Part shown: in pieces, positions 1 through 8,990 of the stretch
How the letters are laid out: each line of letters begins with the position of its first letter
Position numbering within the stretch: position 1 is the first letter of the stretch
Assembly (NCBI GenBank): GCA_035276085.1
Contig: DATELY010000157.1
Location: 1 to 48,496, forward strand
Source of the DNA: DATELY01 sp035276085
GTDB lineage: Bacteria; Pseudomonadota; Gammaproteobacteria; Steroidobacterales; Steroidobacteraceae
Direction: 5' to 3'
Length of the DNA stretch: 48,496 bases
Program-made: the position numbers and the translations under genes
Notes under the pieces: generated by a model
What the model was told of the DNA's origin: nothing
Seen by the model: only the letters and a program-made list of their open reading frames with translations
The model's database searches: none

Positions 1-2
1 TG

Positions 3-545
3 ACGGGTCCCCAAAAGGACACTGCTGCGTTGACGACGATCTATTCGTTCATGAGGGGTCTGCAAGCGCAGAATCAGTCTGATGCGGCGGCGCTTAGCAC
101 GCTCGAAACTACTGAAGAGATTCGCGGCCGCGGTGAGTTCGTCGAGCAGACACCGGAAACGAACGACGGGGGCAATGCCGACGCGCTACCGCTGTACACG
201 CCTATCAGTCTGGGTGAGCAGAAGTCCTTCTGCACCGACGCGCGGTTCGGCAAGGGCAACAAGCTCAACAATCGGCGCTTGCTGCGCCTGACATTGCCCT
301 CGTCCGCCTTGGTCACGATCTTTGTCTCAGGTACTGCGCCCACAGAAGATCCCGACCTCGTGCTCTGGCGTCGGGGTGTGCCGGTTGCTACGGCGGCTAA
401 CACAGGCCTGAGTGACTCAATATCGCAGGTACAGCTCGCTGCAGGTGACTACGTCATCGAAGCCTACGATTTCGCCTATGCAAATTTTGACGCGACAGGT
501 AGCAGCTCGATTCCACATTGCATGACGTTGAATGTGACGGGATAG
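3..545 (+). CDS. C-terminal part of a probably secreted protein (PPC-like beta domain)
   Basis: The reading frame is open from the first bases of the window to the TAG stop, so the true start lies upstream; an internal TTG or ATG start is possible but unnecessary. The visible 180 residues have no recognisable catalytic motif. After a low-complexity acidic linker, the last 110 residues read like a beta-sandwich pre-peptidase C-terminal (PPC) domain: alternating hydrophobic strands (LRLTLPSSALVTIFVSG), a DPDLVLWRRG turn and a closing LAAGDYVIEAYDF strand. PPC-type domains usually sit at the C-terminus of secreted hydrolases and are often trimmed on export. Two cysteines (in KSFCTDARF and PHCMTLNV) could form a disulfide, which fits an extracytoplasmic location. 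The identity of the parent enzyme cannot be seen. The assignment rests on fold-like pattern only. Confidence 0.55.
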   Translation, partial: TGPQKDTAALTTIYSFMRGLQAQNQSDAAALSTLETTEEIRGRGEFVEQTPETNDGGNADALPLYTPISLGEQKSFCTDARFGKGNKLNNRRLLRLTLPSSALVTIFVSGTAPTEDPDLVLWRRGVPVATAANTGLSDSISQVQLAAGDYVIEAYDFAYANFDATGSSSIPHCMTLNVTG

Positions 546-626
546 TGACGAAATGACAGCATGTCGAACTCACAATCATCTGGTTCGCAGTTGCAGCCGA
601 CTGGCCGCGTCCGGGGGATGTATTCG

Positions 627-1199
627 ATGAACAAGCATTGTGTCCTGTGGATCGGCCTGCTTCTGCTAGGCGCTTGCTCGAAGGAACCCGAAGAGCCCAT
701 CGTTACCCCCACACCCAAACCCGCTCTGCAACGGGAGCTGGCCGCCCTCAAAGACCCCACTCTGAAAATGGCGCGCGCGGTCACGAGCGGTAAGCCCGGT
801 GCCGCGGTCGATCTGAAGTACGACATGGGCAGCAAGCCGGAGGCCGGTGTGCCGACCGAGGTGAAGCTGGCCCTCATTCCCAGCGCGGCGGCCGATCGGC
901 TCACCTACAAGATCACCGGGATGGAAGGGTTGACGCTCGCGGGTAGCCTGGAAGGCACGATCGACAAACCGGAAAGCGGCAAGGCTTACGAGCATGCCTT
1001 TTCGCTGTTGCCGGATCACACGGGGATCTTCTACGCGACGGTTACCGTGATGATGGAATCCGCCGGCTCGCAGATGGGGCGCACGTTTTCGGTGCCGCTG
1101 CTGGTGGGTACGGTCAGTGCGGAGCAGAAACCGAAGCCGGCGCCGCCGAAAGATGCAAAAGGACAGCCGATCGAGCCGATGAAGGCACAGGAAAAGTGA
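627..1199 (+). CDS. Putative lipoprotein of unknown function
   Basis: A 190-residue product starting MNKHCVLWIG, with a short charged n-region, a hydrophobic stretch and the lipobox LLGAC. Cys17 is the expected lipidation site. The mature part begins SKEPEEP, is rich in Pro/Lys/Glu at both ends, and has a central beta-rich segment (about 60-165) that could be an immunoglobulin-like fold. The C-terminal tail is a Lys/Pro/Ala-rich linker. I place the start at the ATG at 627 because GGGGG lies 9 bases upstream and the signal peptide begins exactly there; an ATG at 618 is the alternative, and the ATG at 561 would add a non-signal extension. It follows the preceding gene by 81 bases on the same strand. 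I recognise no family and assign no function. Confidence 0.7.
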   Translation: MNKHCVLWIGLLLLGACSKEPEEPIVTPTPKPALQRELAALKDPTLKMARAVTSGKPGAAVDLKYDMGSKPEAGVPTEVKLALIPSAAADRLTYKITGMEGLTLAGSLEGTIDKPESGKAYEHAFSLLPDHTGIFYATVTVMMESAGSQMGRTFSVPLLVGTVSAEQKPKPAPPKDAKGQPIEPMKAQEK

Positions 1200-1346
1200 T
1201 GCTGTAGGCACTGAGGACGGAACACCTACGCACGATTCCGTCGCTGTTCCTGCTCCTTCGGGGCGAATTGCCTTTCGCGGGTCACGCTGGCCCCCTACAA
1301 TGCGCGGCTCTTTTCCCCTCCCCCTACCGCGCAGGCTGCCCCTTCC

Positions 1347-3167
1347 GTGTCCCAGCTTCGAAATATCGCCATCATCGCGCACGTCGATCATGGCAAGACC
1401 ACGCTCGTCGATCAGTTGCTCAAGCAGTCGGGAACGCTCGATGCGCGCAAGGCCGTCCCTGATCGTGTGATGGATTCCAATGTGCTCGAGCGCGAGCGCG
1501 GCATCACCATTCTTGCCAAGAACACGGCCATTCGCTGGCAGGACTACCGCATCAACATCGTCGACACGCCGGGCCACGCTGACTTCGGTGGCGAGGTCGA
1601 ACGCGTGCTGTCGATGGTCGACTCCGTGTTGCTGCTCGTCGATGCCGTCGACGGGCCGATGCCGCAGACGCGGTTCGTGACGCAGAAGGCCTTCGCGCAC
1701 GGCTTGCGGCCCATCGTTGTCATCAACAAGATCGATCGTGACGAGGCGCGCCCGAGCTGGGTGCTGGACCAGACGTTCGATCTCTTCGATCGCCTGGGCG
1801 CAACCGAAGCGCAGTTGGACTTTCCGGTGGTGTACGCCTCCGCCCTCAAAGGCTTCTCGGGCCGTGAGCCTACCCACCTCGCGCAGGACATGACGCCGCT
1901 CTTCGAGGCGATCGTGCAGCATTGCCCGCCGCCGGACGTCGACCCCGACGGCCCGCTGCAATTGCAGGTGAGCCAGCTCGACTATTCGAGCTACGTGGGC
2001 GCCATCGGCATCGGGCGTATCAAGCGCGGCCGCATTCGCCGCAACATGCCGGTCGCGGTCATCGATCGCGAAGGCAAGGTGCGTAACGAGCGCGTCATGC
2101 AAGTGCTCGGCTTCCTGGGCCTCGATCGCGTCGAAGTCGAGGAAGCGAGCGCCGGCGACATCGTCGCCTTCGCTGGCATCGAACACCCGCAGATCTCGGA
2201 CACGCTTTGCGATCCGGCGAATGTCGAGGCGCTGCCGACGCTCGTGGTGGATGAGCCCACGATCAGCATGACGTTCGAAGTGAACACGTCTCCGTTCTGC
2301 GGCCGCGAAGGCAAGTTCGTCACGAGTCGCCAGATTCGCGAGCGCCTGCTGCGCGAGGCGATGACCAACGTCGCGTTGCGTGTGGAAGAAACGGACGATC
2401 CCGACAAATTCAAGGTCTACGGACGCGGCGAGCTCCACCTCGGTGTGTTGCTCGAGAACATGCGACGCGAAGCGTACGAGCTCGCCGTATCGCGCCCGCG
2501 CGTGGTCGTGAAGGAAGTGGACGGTCAGGCGATGGAGCCCTACGAAACGCTGGCAATCGATTTGGATGAAACCGCGCAGGGTGGTGTCATGCAGGCGATC
2601 GGCGAACGCGGCGGCCAGCTCACGGGCATGCAGGCCGATGGCAAGGGCCGCGTACGGCTGGACTATGTGATTCCCTCGCGCGGTTTGATCGGCTTCCAGA
2701 CGGACTTCCGTACCCTGACCTCGGGGACGGGACTCATGCATCACATCTTCGATCACTTCGGTCCCGTGCTCGACCGCGAGATCGGACAGCGGCAGAACGG
2801 CGTCCTCATCTCCAACGCGCAAGGCAAGGCGCTGGCCTATGCGCTGTTCAATCTGCAGGAGCGCGGGCGCTTGATGACGGCCCACGGCGATGAAGTGTAC
2901 GAAGGTCAGATCATCGGCATCCACAGCCGCGACAACGATCTCGTCGTCAATCCGCTCAAGGCCAAGAAGCTGACGAACATCCGTGCAGCGGGACGCGACG
3001 AGAACATCATTCTGACTCCGCCGATCCGCTTCACCTTGGAACAGGCCATGGAGTTCATCGCCGACGATGAGCTGGTGGAAGTGACGCCGGGGCAGATCCG
3101 TCTGCGCAAGCGCGCTCTGAAGGAAGCCGAGCGCAAGCGCGCGGGCCGGGTGGAAGAAGAAGCCTGA
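1347..3167 (+). CDS. typA: Ribosome-associated translational GTPase TypA/BipA
   Basis: 606 residues, the usual length of the family. TypA/BipA binds the 70S ribosome in its GTP form and helps ribosome assembly and stress adaptation, notably in the cold. The G-domain motifs are all present in order: AHVDHGKTT (G1) near the N-terminus, RGITI (G2), DTPGHADFGGEV (G3), NKIDR (G4) and SALKG (G5). They are followed by domain II, the EF-G-like domains III and V, and the family-specific C-terminal region ending in a basic tail. The start is GTG (MSQLRNIAIIAHVDHG), which puts G1 at the normal distance from the N-terminus. It stands alone: 147 bases separate it from the lipoprotein gene, and a hairpin follows its stop. 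Confidence 0.97.
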   Translation: MSQLRNIAIIAHVDHGKTTLVDQLLKQSGTLDARKAVPDRVMDSNVLERERGITILAKNTAIRWQDYRINIVDTPGHADFGGEVERVLSMVDSVLLLVDAVDGPMPQTRFVTQKAFAHGLRPIVVINKIDRDEARPSWVLDQTFDLFDRLGATEAQLDFPVVYASALKGFSGREPTHLAQDMTPLFEAIVQHCPPPDVDPDGPLQLQVSQLDYSSYVGAIGIGRIKRGRIRRNMPVAVIDREGKVRNERVMQVLGFLGLDRVEVEEASAGDIVAFAGIEHPQISDTLCDPANVEALPTLVVDEPTISMTFEVNTSPFCGREGKFVTSRQIRERLLREAMTNVALRVEETDDPDKFKVYGRGELHLGVLLENMRREAYELAVSRPRVVVKEVDGQAMEPYETLAIDLDETAQGGVMQAIGERGGQLTGMQADGKGRVRLDYVIPSRGLIGFQTDFRTLTSGTGLMHHIFDHFGPVLDREIGQRQNGVLISNAQGKALAYALFNLQERGRLMTAHGDEVYEGQIIGIHSRDNDLVVNPLKAKKLTNIRAAGRDENIILTPPIRFTLEQAMEFIADDELVEVTPGQIRLRKRALKEAERKRAGRVEEEA

Positions 3168-3172
3168 TGTCG

Positions 3173-3203
3173 CGTCCCCTCCCTTGCGAAACGGGGAGGG
3201 ACG
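3173..3203. repeat. C/G-rich hairpin repeat after typA
   Basis: Arms CGTCC-C-CTCCC and GGGAG-GGACG pair around the loop TTGCGAAACG. The element starts 6 bases after the typA stop and has no T-tract. The same left-arm wording (CCTCCCTTGCG...GCGGGG) recurs at 30948 and 37361, so it is a dispersed repeat that may also act in termination or mRNA 3'-end protection. Confidence 0.7.
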
Positions 3204-3405
3204 TTCACAACCCCAACGTAAGTCTCAGTTTTCCCAGCCCCTGTCTGCCCCAAAACCGGATCTGGTTCACACCCCTGCGCTTACACGCCGACCTACGATG
3301 CGGGGACCTGCGGGCATAACCGCAGGCAGTTTTCGGGATTTCCCGGACGAGGACCGATGCGGCCGTTCGGTGCGCTCACGCGAGAGGACAGGGGGAAGGC
3401 GCTCG

Positions 3406-6400
3406 ATGCACCGACTGCTCGACAAGCAGCTCAAGGAAGCGACTGCTGCGGATGGGGAACTTGATCTGAGCAAGTTGCTCGACGCTGTCGCGCGCACCTA
3501 TTCCCAGACGGATGACGAGCGTCGCGGCATCGTGCGCTCGATGCAGTTGATGTCCGAAGAGGCGCACACGCTCACGCGCGAGCTGAAAGAGAGCACGTCG
3601 AATCAGCTGCAGGCGATCCTCGATCACGTCAAGGACGTCATCATCACCGTCGATGACGGTGGGCGCATTCTCAGTCTCAACGCGACCGGCGAGCGCGTAT
3701 TCGGACATGCGGAAGGCGACATCGTCGGCCGTCCATTGAGTTTCCTGTTGCCACGCCTGGCTGCGCCGGAGCGGCTCGCGGGCCTGCTCGATCAATTGGC
3801 CGCGCGTCTGGAAGACACGCAAAGCGATCTCGCCTCGCACGAGACACTCGGCTTGCATGCCAAAGGGATGCAATTCCCTGCCGAGTTCGCTGTCAGCAAG
3901 ATCGTCGTGAATCGGCACACGGTCTACGTGCTTTGCTTGCGAGACACCAGCGAACGCAAGAACGGCGACGCAGCGCTGCGTGAGAGCGAGGCGCGCTATC
4001 GGACGTTGGTCGAACATGCGCCCGAGATCATCCTCGTGATGGATCTCGACGAGCGGCGGCTGGTCGACTTGAACGAGAACGCCATGCGCTTCTTCAAGAT
4101 GGATCGTGCAACCCTGCTGGGAAGCGAGGCCAGGCTCAGCCCGCCGACGCAGCCGGATGGCTCGCTATCGGCGGGCGCCATGTTCGAGTTCCTGGAACGA
4201 ACCTATGCCGGATCGACACCGGTATTCGAATGGGTGTTCCGCGATGCGGTCGGTGCGGACATTCCGTGCGAAGTGCGTTGTGTGCGCCTGCCATCGACAG
4301 CGCGTTTGGTTCGCGGCAGCGTCACGGACATCACGGAGCGAAAGCGCGCGGAAACGTTGGCCGCCGGCGAGAAGCGAGTGTTCGAGCGCATGGCGGCGAA
4401 CGTCGACCTGCAGGTCACGCTCGAGTCCATCACGGAGCTGGTCGAACGCGTCGCGAGCGATGCGGTGTGCGCGATCCGCCTGTTGGACGAGCAGGGGACG
4501 CGTCTCACCCATTGCACGGCGCCCAACCTGCCTTCGAGCTACCGGGCGTTGATGGAAGGCGTGCCGGTCGAAGCACGCAATGGTTCGTGCGCCGCGGCCG
4601 TGTATCTGCAACGCCAGGTGATCGTGGCCGATATCGCCCGCGACGCACTATGGGAGAACCGCCGCGAAGCCGTGTTGAACGCGGGCTTTCGTGCCTGCTG
4701 GTCGACGCTCATTCACGCGGCCGACGGCCGCACGCTCGGCACGCTGGCCCTGTACTTCCGTGTGCCACGGAGCCCGCTGCGCCGCGATTTCGAGCTGATG
4801 GGGCGAGTGACCCAGCTTGCCGGCATCGCGATCGAACGCCAGCACGCCGAACAGGCATTGCGCGCCAGCGAGGGACGCTACCGCAGGCTGTTCGACAATG
4901 TCATCGAAGGCGTCTACAGCTCCACGCGCGATGGACATTTCGTCTCGGTGAATCCCGCCCTGGCGCGCATGGTGGGACTCTCCTCGCCGCAGGAACTGCT
5001 CGCACGCGCCACGCACTCGCTGTATGCAAACGCGGTCGACCGCGACGCGATCATCCAGATCCTCGAGCGCGATGGCGAAGTGCGCAATGCAGAGTTTCAG
5101 TTGCGACGAGTCGATGGCTCGACATTGACCGTCATCGAGAATGCGCGCGTGGTGCGGGACGAGGAAGGCTGCATCATCGGTTATGAAGGCACGATCTCCG
5201 ACATCAGCGAGCGCAAACGCGCCGAAATGGCCGTATTCAAGGAGAAGGAGAAAGCGCAGATCACGCTCGAATCCATCGGCGACGCGGTGATCACGACCGA
5301 TGCCGACGGCCGGGTGGAGTACTTGAATCCCGTTGCCGAAGACCTGATCGGTTGGACCACACGCGAAGCCGCCGGATTGTCGCTGCATCAAATCATGCAG
5401 ATCTTCAGCGAAGTCACACGCGAGCCCGTCGAGAATCCTGTGGATCGTTGCCTGCGCGAAGGTCGCGTGATCAGTGTGTCGGACCAGACGGTGATCGTGA
5501 ATCGGCGCGGCGTGGAAATCTCCATCCAGGATTCGGCGGCGCCCATTCGCGATCGCGCCGGACACATCATCGGTGCGGTGATGGTGTTCCATGACGTGAG
5601 TAAGGAGCGGCGGCTGCGCCGCGCGCTGGCCTACCAGGCGAGCCATGATGCATTGACCGGCCTCATCAACCGGCGCGAGTTCGAGACGAGACTGAACGAG
5701 GCACTCGTGTCCGTGCGCGCGAACCCGAACATCGCTCACGTGCTGCTCTACCTCGATCTCGACCAATTCAAGGTCGTCAACGACACCTGCGGACACCAGG
5801 CCGGCGATCGACTGCTGAAGCAGATCACCGGTCTTCTGCAAACCCGTGTGCGCGCAACGGACACACTGGCGCGCCTCGGCGGCGATGAGTTCGGCATCCT
5901 GTTGCAGGATTGCACAGCGGAGAAGGCAGCGGCCATCGCGGATAGCCTGCGTCAGGCCATTCGCGACTTCCGCTTCGTGTGGCAGGACGGTGCGATGAAC
6001 GTCGGTGTCAGCATCGGCATCGTGGAGATCAATCAGGACAGCGAGAGCATCACGAGTCTCATGAGTGCGGCAGACGTGGCGTGCTATGCGGCCAAGGATT
6101 CCGGACGCAACCGCGTGCACATGTATCAGCACGGCGCTGCGCCGGAACGGCATCGCGAAATGCAGTGGGTTTCGCGCTTGACTCGGGCCTGCGAAGAGAA
6201 CCGCCTGGAGCTGTACTACCAGCCGATCGTCGCCATCGGCAACAACCCGGACGGGCGCGGGCATTACGAGTTGCTGCTGCGCATGCGGGATGAGAATGGA
6301 CAGATGGTGCAGCCCGCCGAGTTCATTCCTGCCGCTGAGCGCTACAACGTCATGCCGATGATCGATCGCTGGGTCGTCCGACATGCATTGGGCACCTTGG

Positions 6401-6960
6401 CGCACTACCGCAGCGACGGCGATTCGAGTCAGGCGTACACGGTCTCCATCAATCTCTCCGGCACATCGTTGAATGACGATCGCTTCCTCGAGTTCCTCAT
6501 CAACGAGTTGCAGGGCTATGACCTGAGCCCGGGCGCCGTGTGCTTCGAGATCACCGAAACGGCCGCCATCTCCAATCTGCCGAACGTGGTGCACTTCATG
6601 CGCGAGTTCCGTGCGCGCGGCTGTCAGTTTTCCCTCGATGATTTCGGCTCGGGACTGTCTTCATTCATGTACCTGAAGAACCTGCCGGTCGACTACCTCA
6701 AGATCGATGGCCAGTTCGTGCAGAACATGACGACAGATCATGTCGACCGCAGCATGGTCGAGGCGATTGCGCAGATCGGCCGCGCCATGAAGATCAAGAC
6801 CATTGCCGAGCGCGTGGAGACGAAGGAAGTCTTGCAGTGCCTGGCTGACATCGGCGTCGAATACGCTCAGGGCTACTACGTCGCGGCGCCCCGGTCCGTG
6901 GAGAGCTTGAGCCGCATCACCCGTTCGACACCAGGATTGAAGTGGGTGAAATCCGCTTAG
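3406..6960 (+). CDS. Multi-PAS/GAF sensor with GGDEF and EAL domains (cyclic-di-GMP turnover)
   Basis: 1184 residues, no predicted membrane segment. Domains in order: short N-terminal helical region; PAS (about 67-185); PAS (about 195-315); GAF (about 335-482); PAS (about 487-605); PAS with PAC (about 619-735); GGDEF (about 739-905); EAL (about 920-1175). The cyclase signature is intact (GGDEF at 825-829). The phosphodiesterase signature reads ELL (955-957), a common active variant, and the other catalytic residues are present: the Asn of INLSGTSL, the Glu of EITET, DDFGSG at 1078, the Lys of YLKIDGQF and the Glu of IAERVE. Both activities are therefore possible; which dominates cannot be read from sequence. 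The start is the ATG at 3406 (MHRLLDKQLKEA), with GGGGAAGG 8 bases upstream; upstream codons in this frame would add a proline/arginine-rich segment that overlaps the preceding repeat. Confidence 0.95.
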   Translation: MHRLLDKQLKEATAADGELDLSKLLDAVARTYSQTDDERRGIVRSMQLMSEEAHTLTRELKESTSNQLQAILDHVKDVIITVDDGGRILSLNATGERVFGHAEGDIVGRPLSFLLPRLAAPERLAGLLDQLAARLEDTQSDLASHETLGLHAKGMQFPAEFAVSKIVVNRHTVYVLCLRDTSERKNGDAALRESEARYRTLVEHAPEIILVMDLDERRLVDLNENAMRFFKMDRATLLGSEARLSPPTQPDGSLSAGAMFEFLERTYAGSTPVFEWVFRDAVGADIPCEVRCVRLPSTARLVRGSVTDITERKRAETLAAGEKRVFERMAANVDLQVTLESITELVERVASDAVCAIRLLDEQGTRLTHCTAPNLPSSYRALMEGVPVEARNGSCAAAVYLQRQVIVADIARDALWENRREAVLNAGFRACWSTLIHAADGRTLGTLALYFRVPRSPLRRDFELMGRVTQLAGIAIERQHAEQALRASEGRYRRLFDNVIEGVYSSTRDGHFVSVNPALARMVGLSSPQELLARATHSLYANAVDRDAIIQILERDGEVRNAEFQLRRVDGSTLTVIENARVVRDEEGCIIGYEGTISDISERKRAEMAVFKEKEKAQITLESIGDAVITTDADGRVEYLNPVAEDLIGWTTREAAGLSLHQIMQIFSEVTREPVENPVDRCLREGRVISVSDQTVIVNRRGVEISIQDSAAPIRDRAGHIIGAVMVFHDVSKERRLRRALAYQASHDALTGLINRREFETRLNEALVSVRANPNIAHVLLYLDLDQFKVVNDTCGHQAGDRLLKQITGLLQTRVRATDTLARLGGDEFGILLQDCTAEKAAAIADSLRQAIRDFRFVWQDGAMNVGVSIGIVEINQDSESITSLMSAADVACYAAKDSGRNRVHMYQHGAAPERHREMQWVSRLTRACEENRLELYYQPIVAIGNNPDGRGHYELLLRMRDENGQMVQPAEFIPAAERYNVMPMIDRWVVRHALGTLAHYRSDGDSSQAYTVSINLSGTSLNDDRFLEFLINELQGYDLSPGAVCFEITETAAISNLPNVVHFMREFRARGCQFSLDDFGSGLSSFMYLKNLPVDYLKIDGQFVQNMTTDHVDRSMVEAIAQIGRAMKIKTIAERVETKEVLQCLADIGVEYAQGYYVAAPRSVESLSRITRSTPGLKWVKSA

Positions 6961-7182
6961 TCGGCATGAACGATGGCGAGTCGCAGTTCGGACCGGCCCA
7001 CCGTTTCAATCCTTGACGTGTAGTTCCCAGCCGGTCGAGGCTCTTGCGCGAATCGCGGCATATTCCTATCAGAGTGTTCCCGGATGGCGCCGAAATCTGA
7101 AACGCCGGCCTTATGGTCACACTTCAGACCGCGCGCCAGCTGCGATCGCTGCTGACGCGACTGCAGCACATCGGGGGCCGCG

Positions 7183-8682
7183 ATGACCAGGCTATCGCTG
7201 TTCGATCAGCTGTTCTACAAGGCGGAAAAAGCGGGTTTGCCGCCGCTGTATCTGGCCGGTGTGATGATCATCGACCCCACCCTGGCGCCGCATCGACTGA
7301 CGCCTGCCATCATCGCCGACCACATCGCGGCGCGCATGGAGAAGATTCCGCTCATGCGCAAGAAGATCGTCCAGGATCCTTTGCGCATCGGCAGCGTGCG
7401 CCTGGTCGATGATGCCAGGTTCGACGTTCACGACCACATCAGCGTGCACACGCTGCCGCCACCTGGCGGTTACGACGAACTGACCGCGGCGCTGGGGGCA
7501 TTCTCGGAACGTCCTCTCGATCTGACGAAGCCGCCGTGGCACTACGAGTTGATCGATGGCCTCGCCGGAGGCCGGATGGCGCTGGCCATCCATGTTCATC
7601 ACGCCGTGATGGACGGCCTCGGGGCGCAGGATGCACTCAGCAGCCTTTACGATCTCGAGCCACTGAATCCCGAGAAGTCGCAAAAGAAGAAATGGCAGGT
7701 GACCGAAGAGGGTAAACCGCTGTCGTTGCTGTCAGCGGCGCTGCTCGAGAACGCAGAGCGGATTTGCCTCAAGACACCCCGGTACCTGCTGAAATCAGGG
7801 TTGCCGCTCGTCAAATCCCTGGCCTCGGTGCTGACGAAGCAGCTCGGGCTGAAGGAAAGCGTCGAGACCGATTTGAGCCCGTTGCCGCCAGTCAGGAGGA
7901 CCTCGCTCAACTCGGGAAAGGGTTCGTTCAAGCGGCTCGTCGCATATGTCGAGCTGCCGATCGACGCTGCGCTCGGCATTCGCAAGCGTTTCGAATGCAG
8001 TATCAACGATCTCGCACTCGTATTGAATTCGGCGGCGCTCGAACACTATTTCAAGAAGACCCACGAGAAAGCGGACTTCGATCTCATCGCCGTCATGCCG
8101 ATGAATGCGCGCAGGGAAGGAGAGAAAGGGCCTGGCAACGTTCTCACCATCGCGCGAGTGAATCTGCACAACACCATCCCGAACCTCTCCATGCGGCTGA
8201 AGGCCATCGCCCGCGACACCGTGCTGATCAAGTCGCAACATCGCTCGAAACCTCCACACGCGCGCGTGGACGGCCGCGGACTCATGGAGCTGTTCTCCCC
8301 ATTGGTGATCGACAGTCTCTGTTTCGCCGTGGCGGAGCTGAATCTCACGAGCAAGGTGACGTTGGGAAACATCGCAATCACCAATGTGCCCGGCTCGCCC
8401 GTGACGCTGTATCTCGCCGGTGCGCCCGTCGCGTCCGGCGTACCGATGGCGCCCGTGCTCGGCGGCGTCACGGCGTTGACGATCACGGTTTCGTCGACTG
8501 ACAAGTATCTCCTGTTCGGCTACCACTGCGACGCAGGCGCCATCAAGGAGAAGGACCTTTTCGTCGAGGGCGCGCGCGCCGCATTCGACAAGCTCAGGAA
8601 GCTCGGTGCTCGCACCTCCGCAAGTCCGCGTCGCAAGAAGAGCGCCACGCAAGGCGCGAGGGCCGCTGCGCGGGCGCGCTGA
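7183..8682 (+). CDS. Wax ester synthase/diacylglycerol acyltransferase (WS/DGAT), copy 1
   Basis: 499 residues. WS/DGAT enzymes transfer an acyl group from acyl-CoA to a fatty alcohol or diacylglycerol, making wax ester or triacylglycerol that accumulates in lipid inclusions. The catalytic HHxxxDG motif is present as HHAVMDG (139-145). The preceding PPWHYELIDGL block and the later ITNVPGSPVTLYLAG block (ND/NVPGP region) are in the expected places. The C-terminus carries an Arg/Lys/Ala-rich extension of about 25 residues (RRKKSATQGARAAARAR) that is not part of the catalytic fold. The start is ATG with GGGGG 7-8 bases upstream. It opens a same-strand run with a second WS/DGAT, an acyl-CoA synthetase and a hydrolase, which supports a role in neutral lipid storage. 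Substrate preference cannot be inferred. Confidence 0.93.
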   Translation: MTRLSLFDQLFYKAEKAGLPPLYLAGVMIIDPTLAPHRLTPAIIADHIAARMEKIPLMRKKIVQDPLRIGSVRLVDDARFDVHDHISVHTLPPPGGYDELTAALGAFSERPLDLTKPPWHYELIDGLAGGRMALAIHVHHAVMDGLGAQDALSSLYDLEPLNPEKSQKKKWQVTEEGKPLSLLSAALLENAERICLKTPRYLLKSGLPLVKSLASVLTKQLGLKESVETDLSPLPPVRRTSLNSGKGSFKRLVAYVELPIDAALGIRKRFECSINDLALVLNSAALEHYFKKTHEKADFDLIAVMPMNARREGEKGPGNVLTIARVNLHNTIPNLSMRLKAIARDTVLIKSQHRSKPPHARVDGRGLMELFSPLVIDSLCFAVAELNLTSKVTLGNIAITNVPGSPVTLYLAGAPVASGVPMAPVLGGVTALTITVSSTDKYLLFGYHCDAGAIKEKDLFVEGARAAFDKLRKLGARTSASPRRKKSATQGARAAARAR

Positions 8683-8990
8683 CACGCGATCGTCGTTGTC
8701 GCGTCTGAGCGCGTCGCTCGCGCGAGTGCGTGTGCAATTCGTCGGCCGCCTCACTGAACCACCGACGTGCAGAGCAGCGCCGCGTCCTTAAAACCCCATC
8801 GGCTCTGATGCGTGGGTGGAATCAACAGGCATGGATCTTTCGATGCCACTGGACTCGTTAAGGAAACAGTACGGGAAAATCCAGGGTGCCGCTCTGCCTT
8901 CTTCCGTTCTACAAGAGCGATGTGATGGAGTCGTGAGCGTAATCTCATAGCCGGCAACGCCCTGGCGTGCAAACGGCAGGATCGGTGACC
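8683..8990. other. 308-base gap between the two WS/DGAT genes, no gene seen
   Basis: No open frame with coding character, no tRNA-like fold, no strong hairpin and no confident sigma-70 promoter. The length suggests that copy 2 has its own promoter, but I cannot place it. Confidence 0.5.

Noticed and set aside
666..2924. A 752-codon open frame on the minus strand across typA
   Set aside because: It is the antisense shadow of a GC-rich, strongly biased gene; the translation is full of His/Arg/Asp with no known motif, and typA is unmistakable on the other strand.
4648..6594. A 648-codon minus-strand frame inside the PAS/GGDEF/EAL gene
   Set aside because: Antisense shadow; composition is abnormal and the plus-strand domains are complete and in frame.
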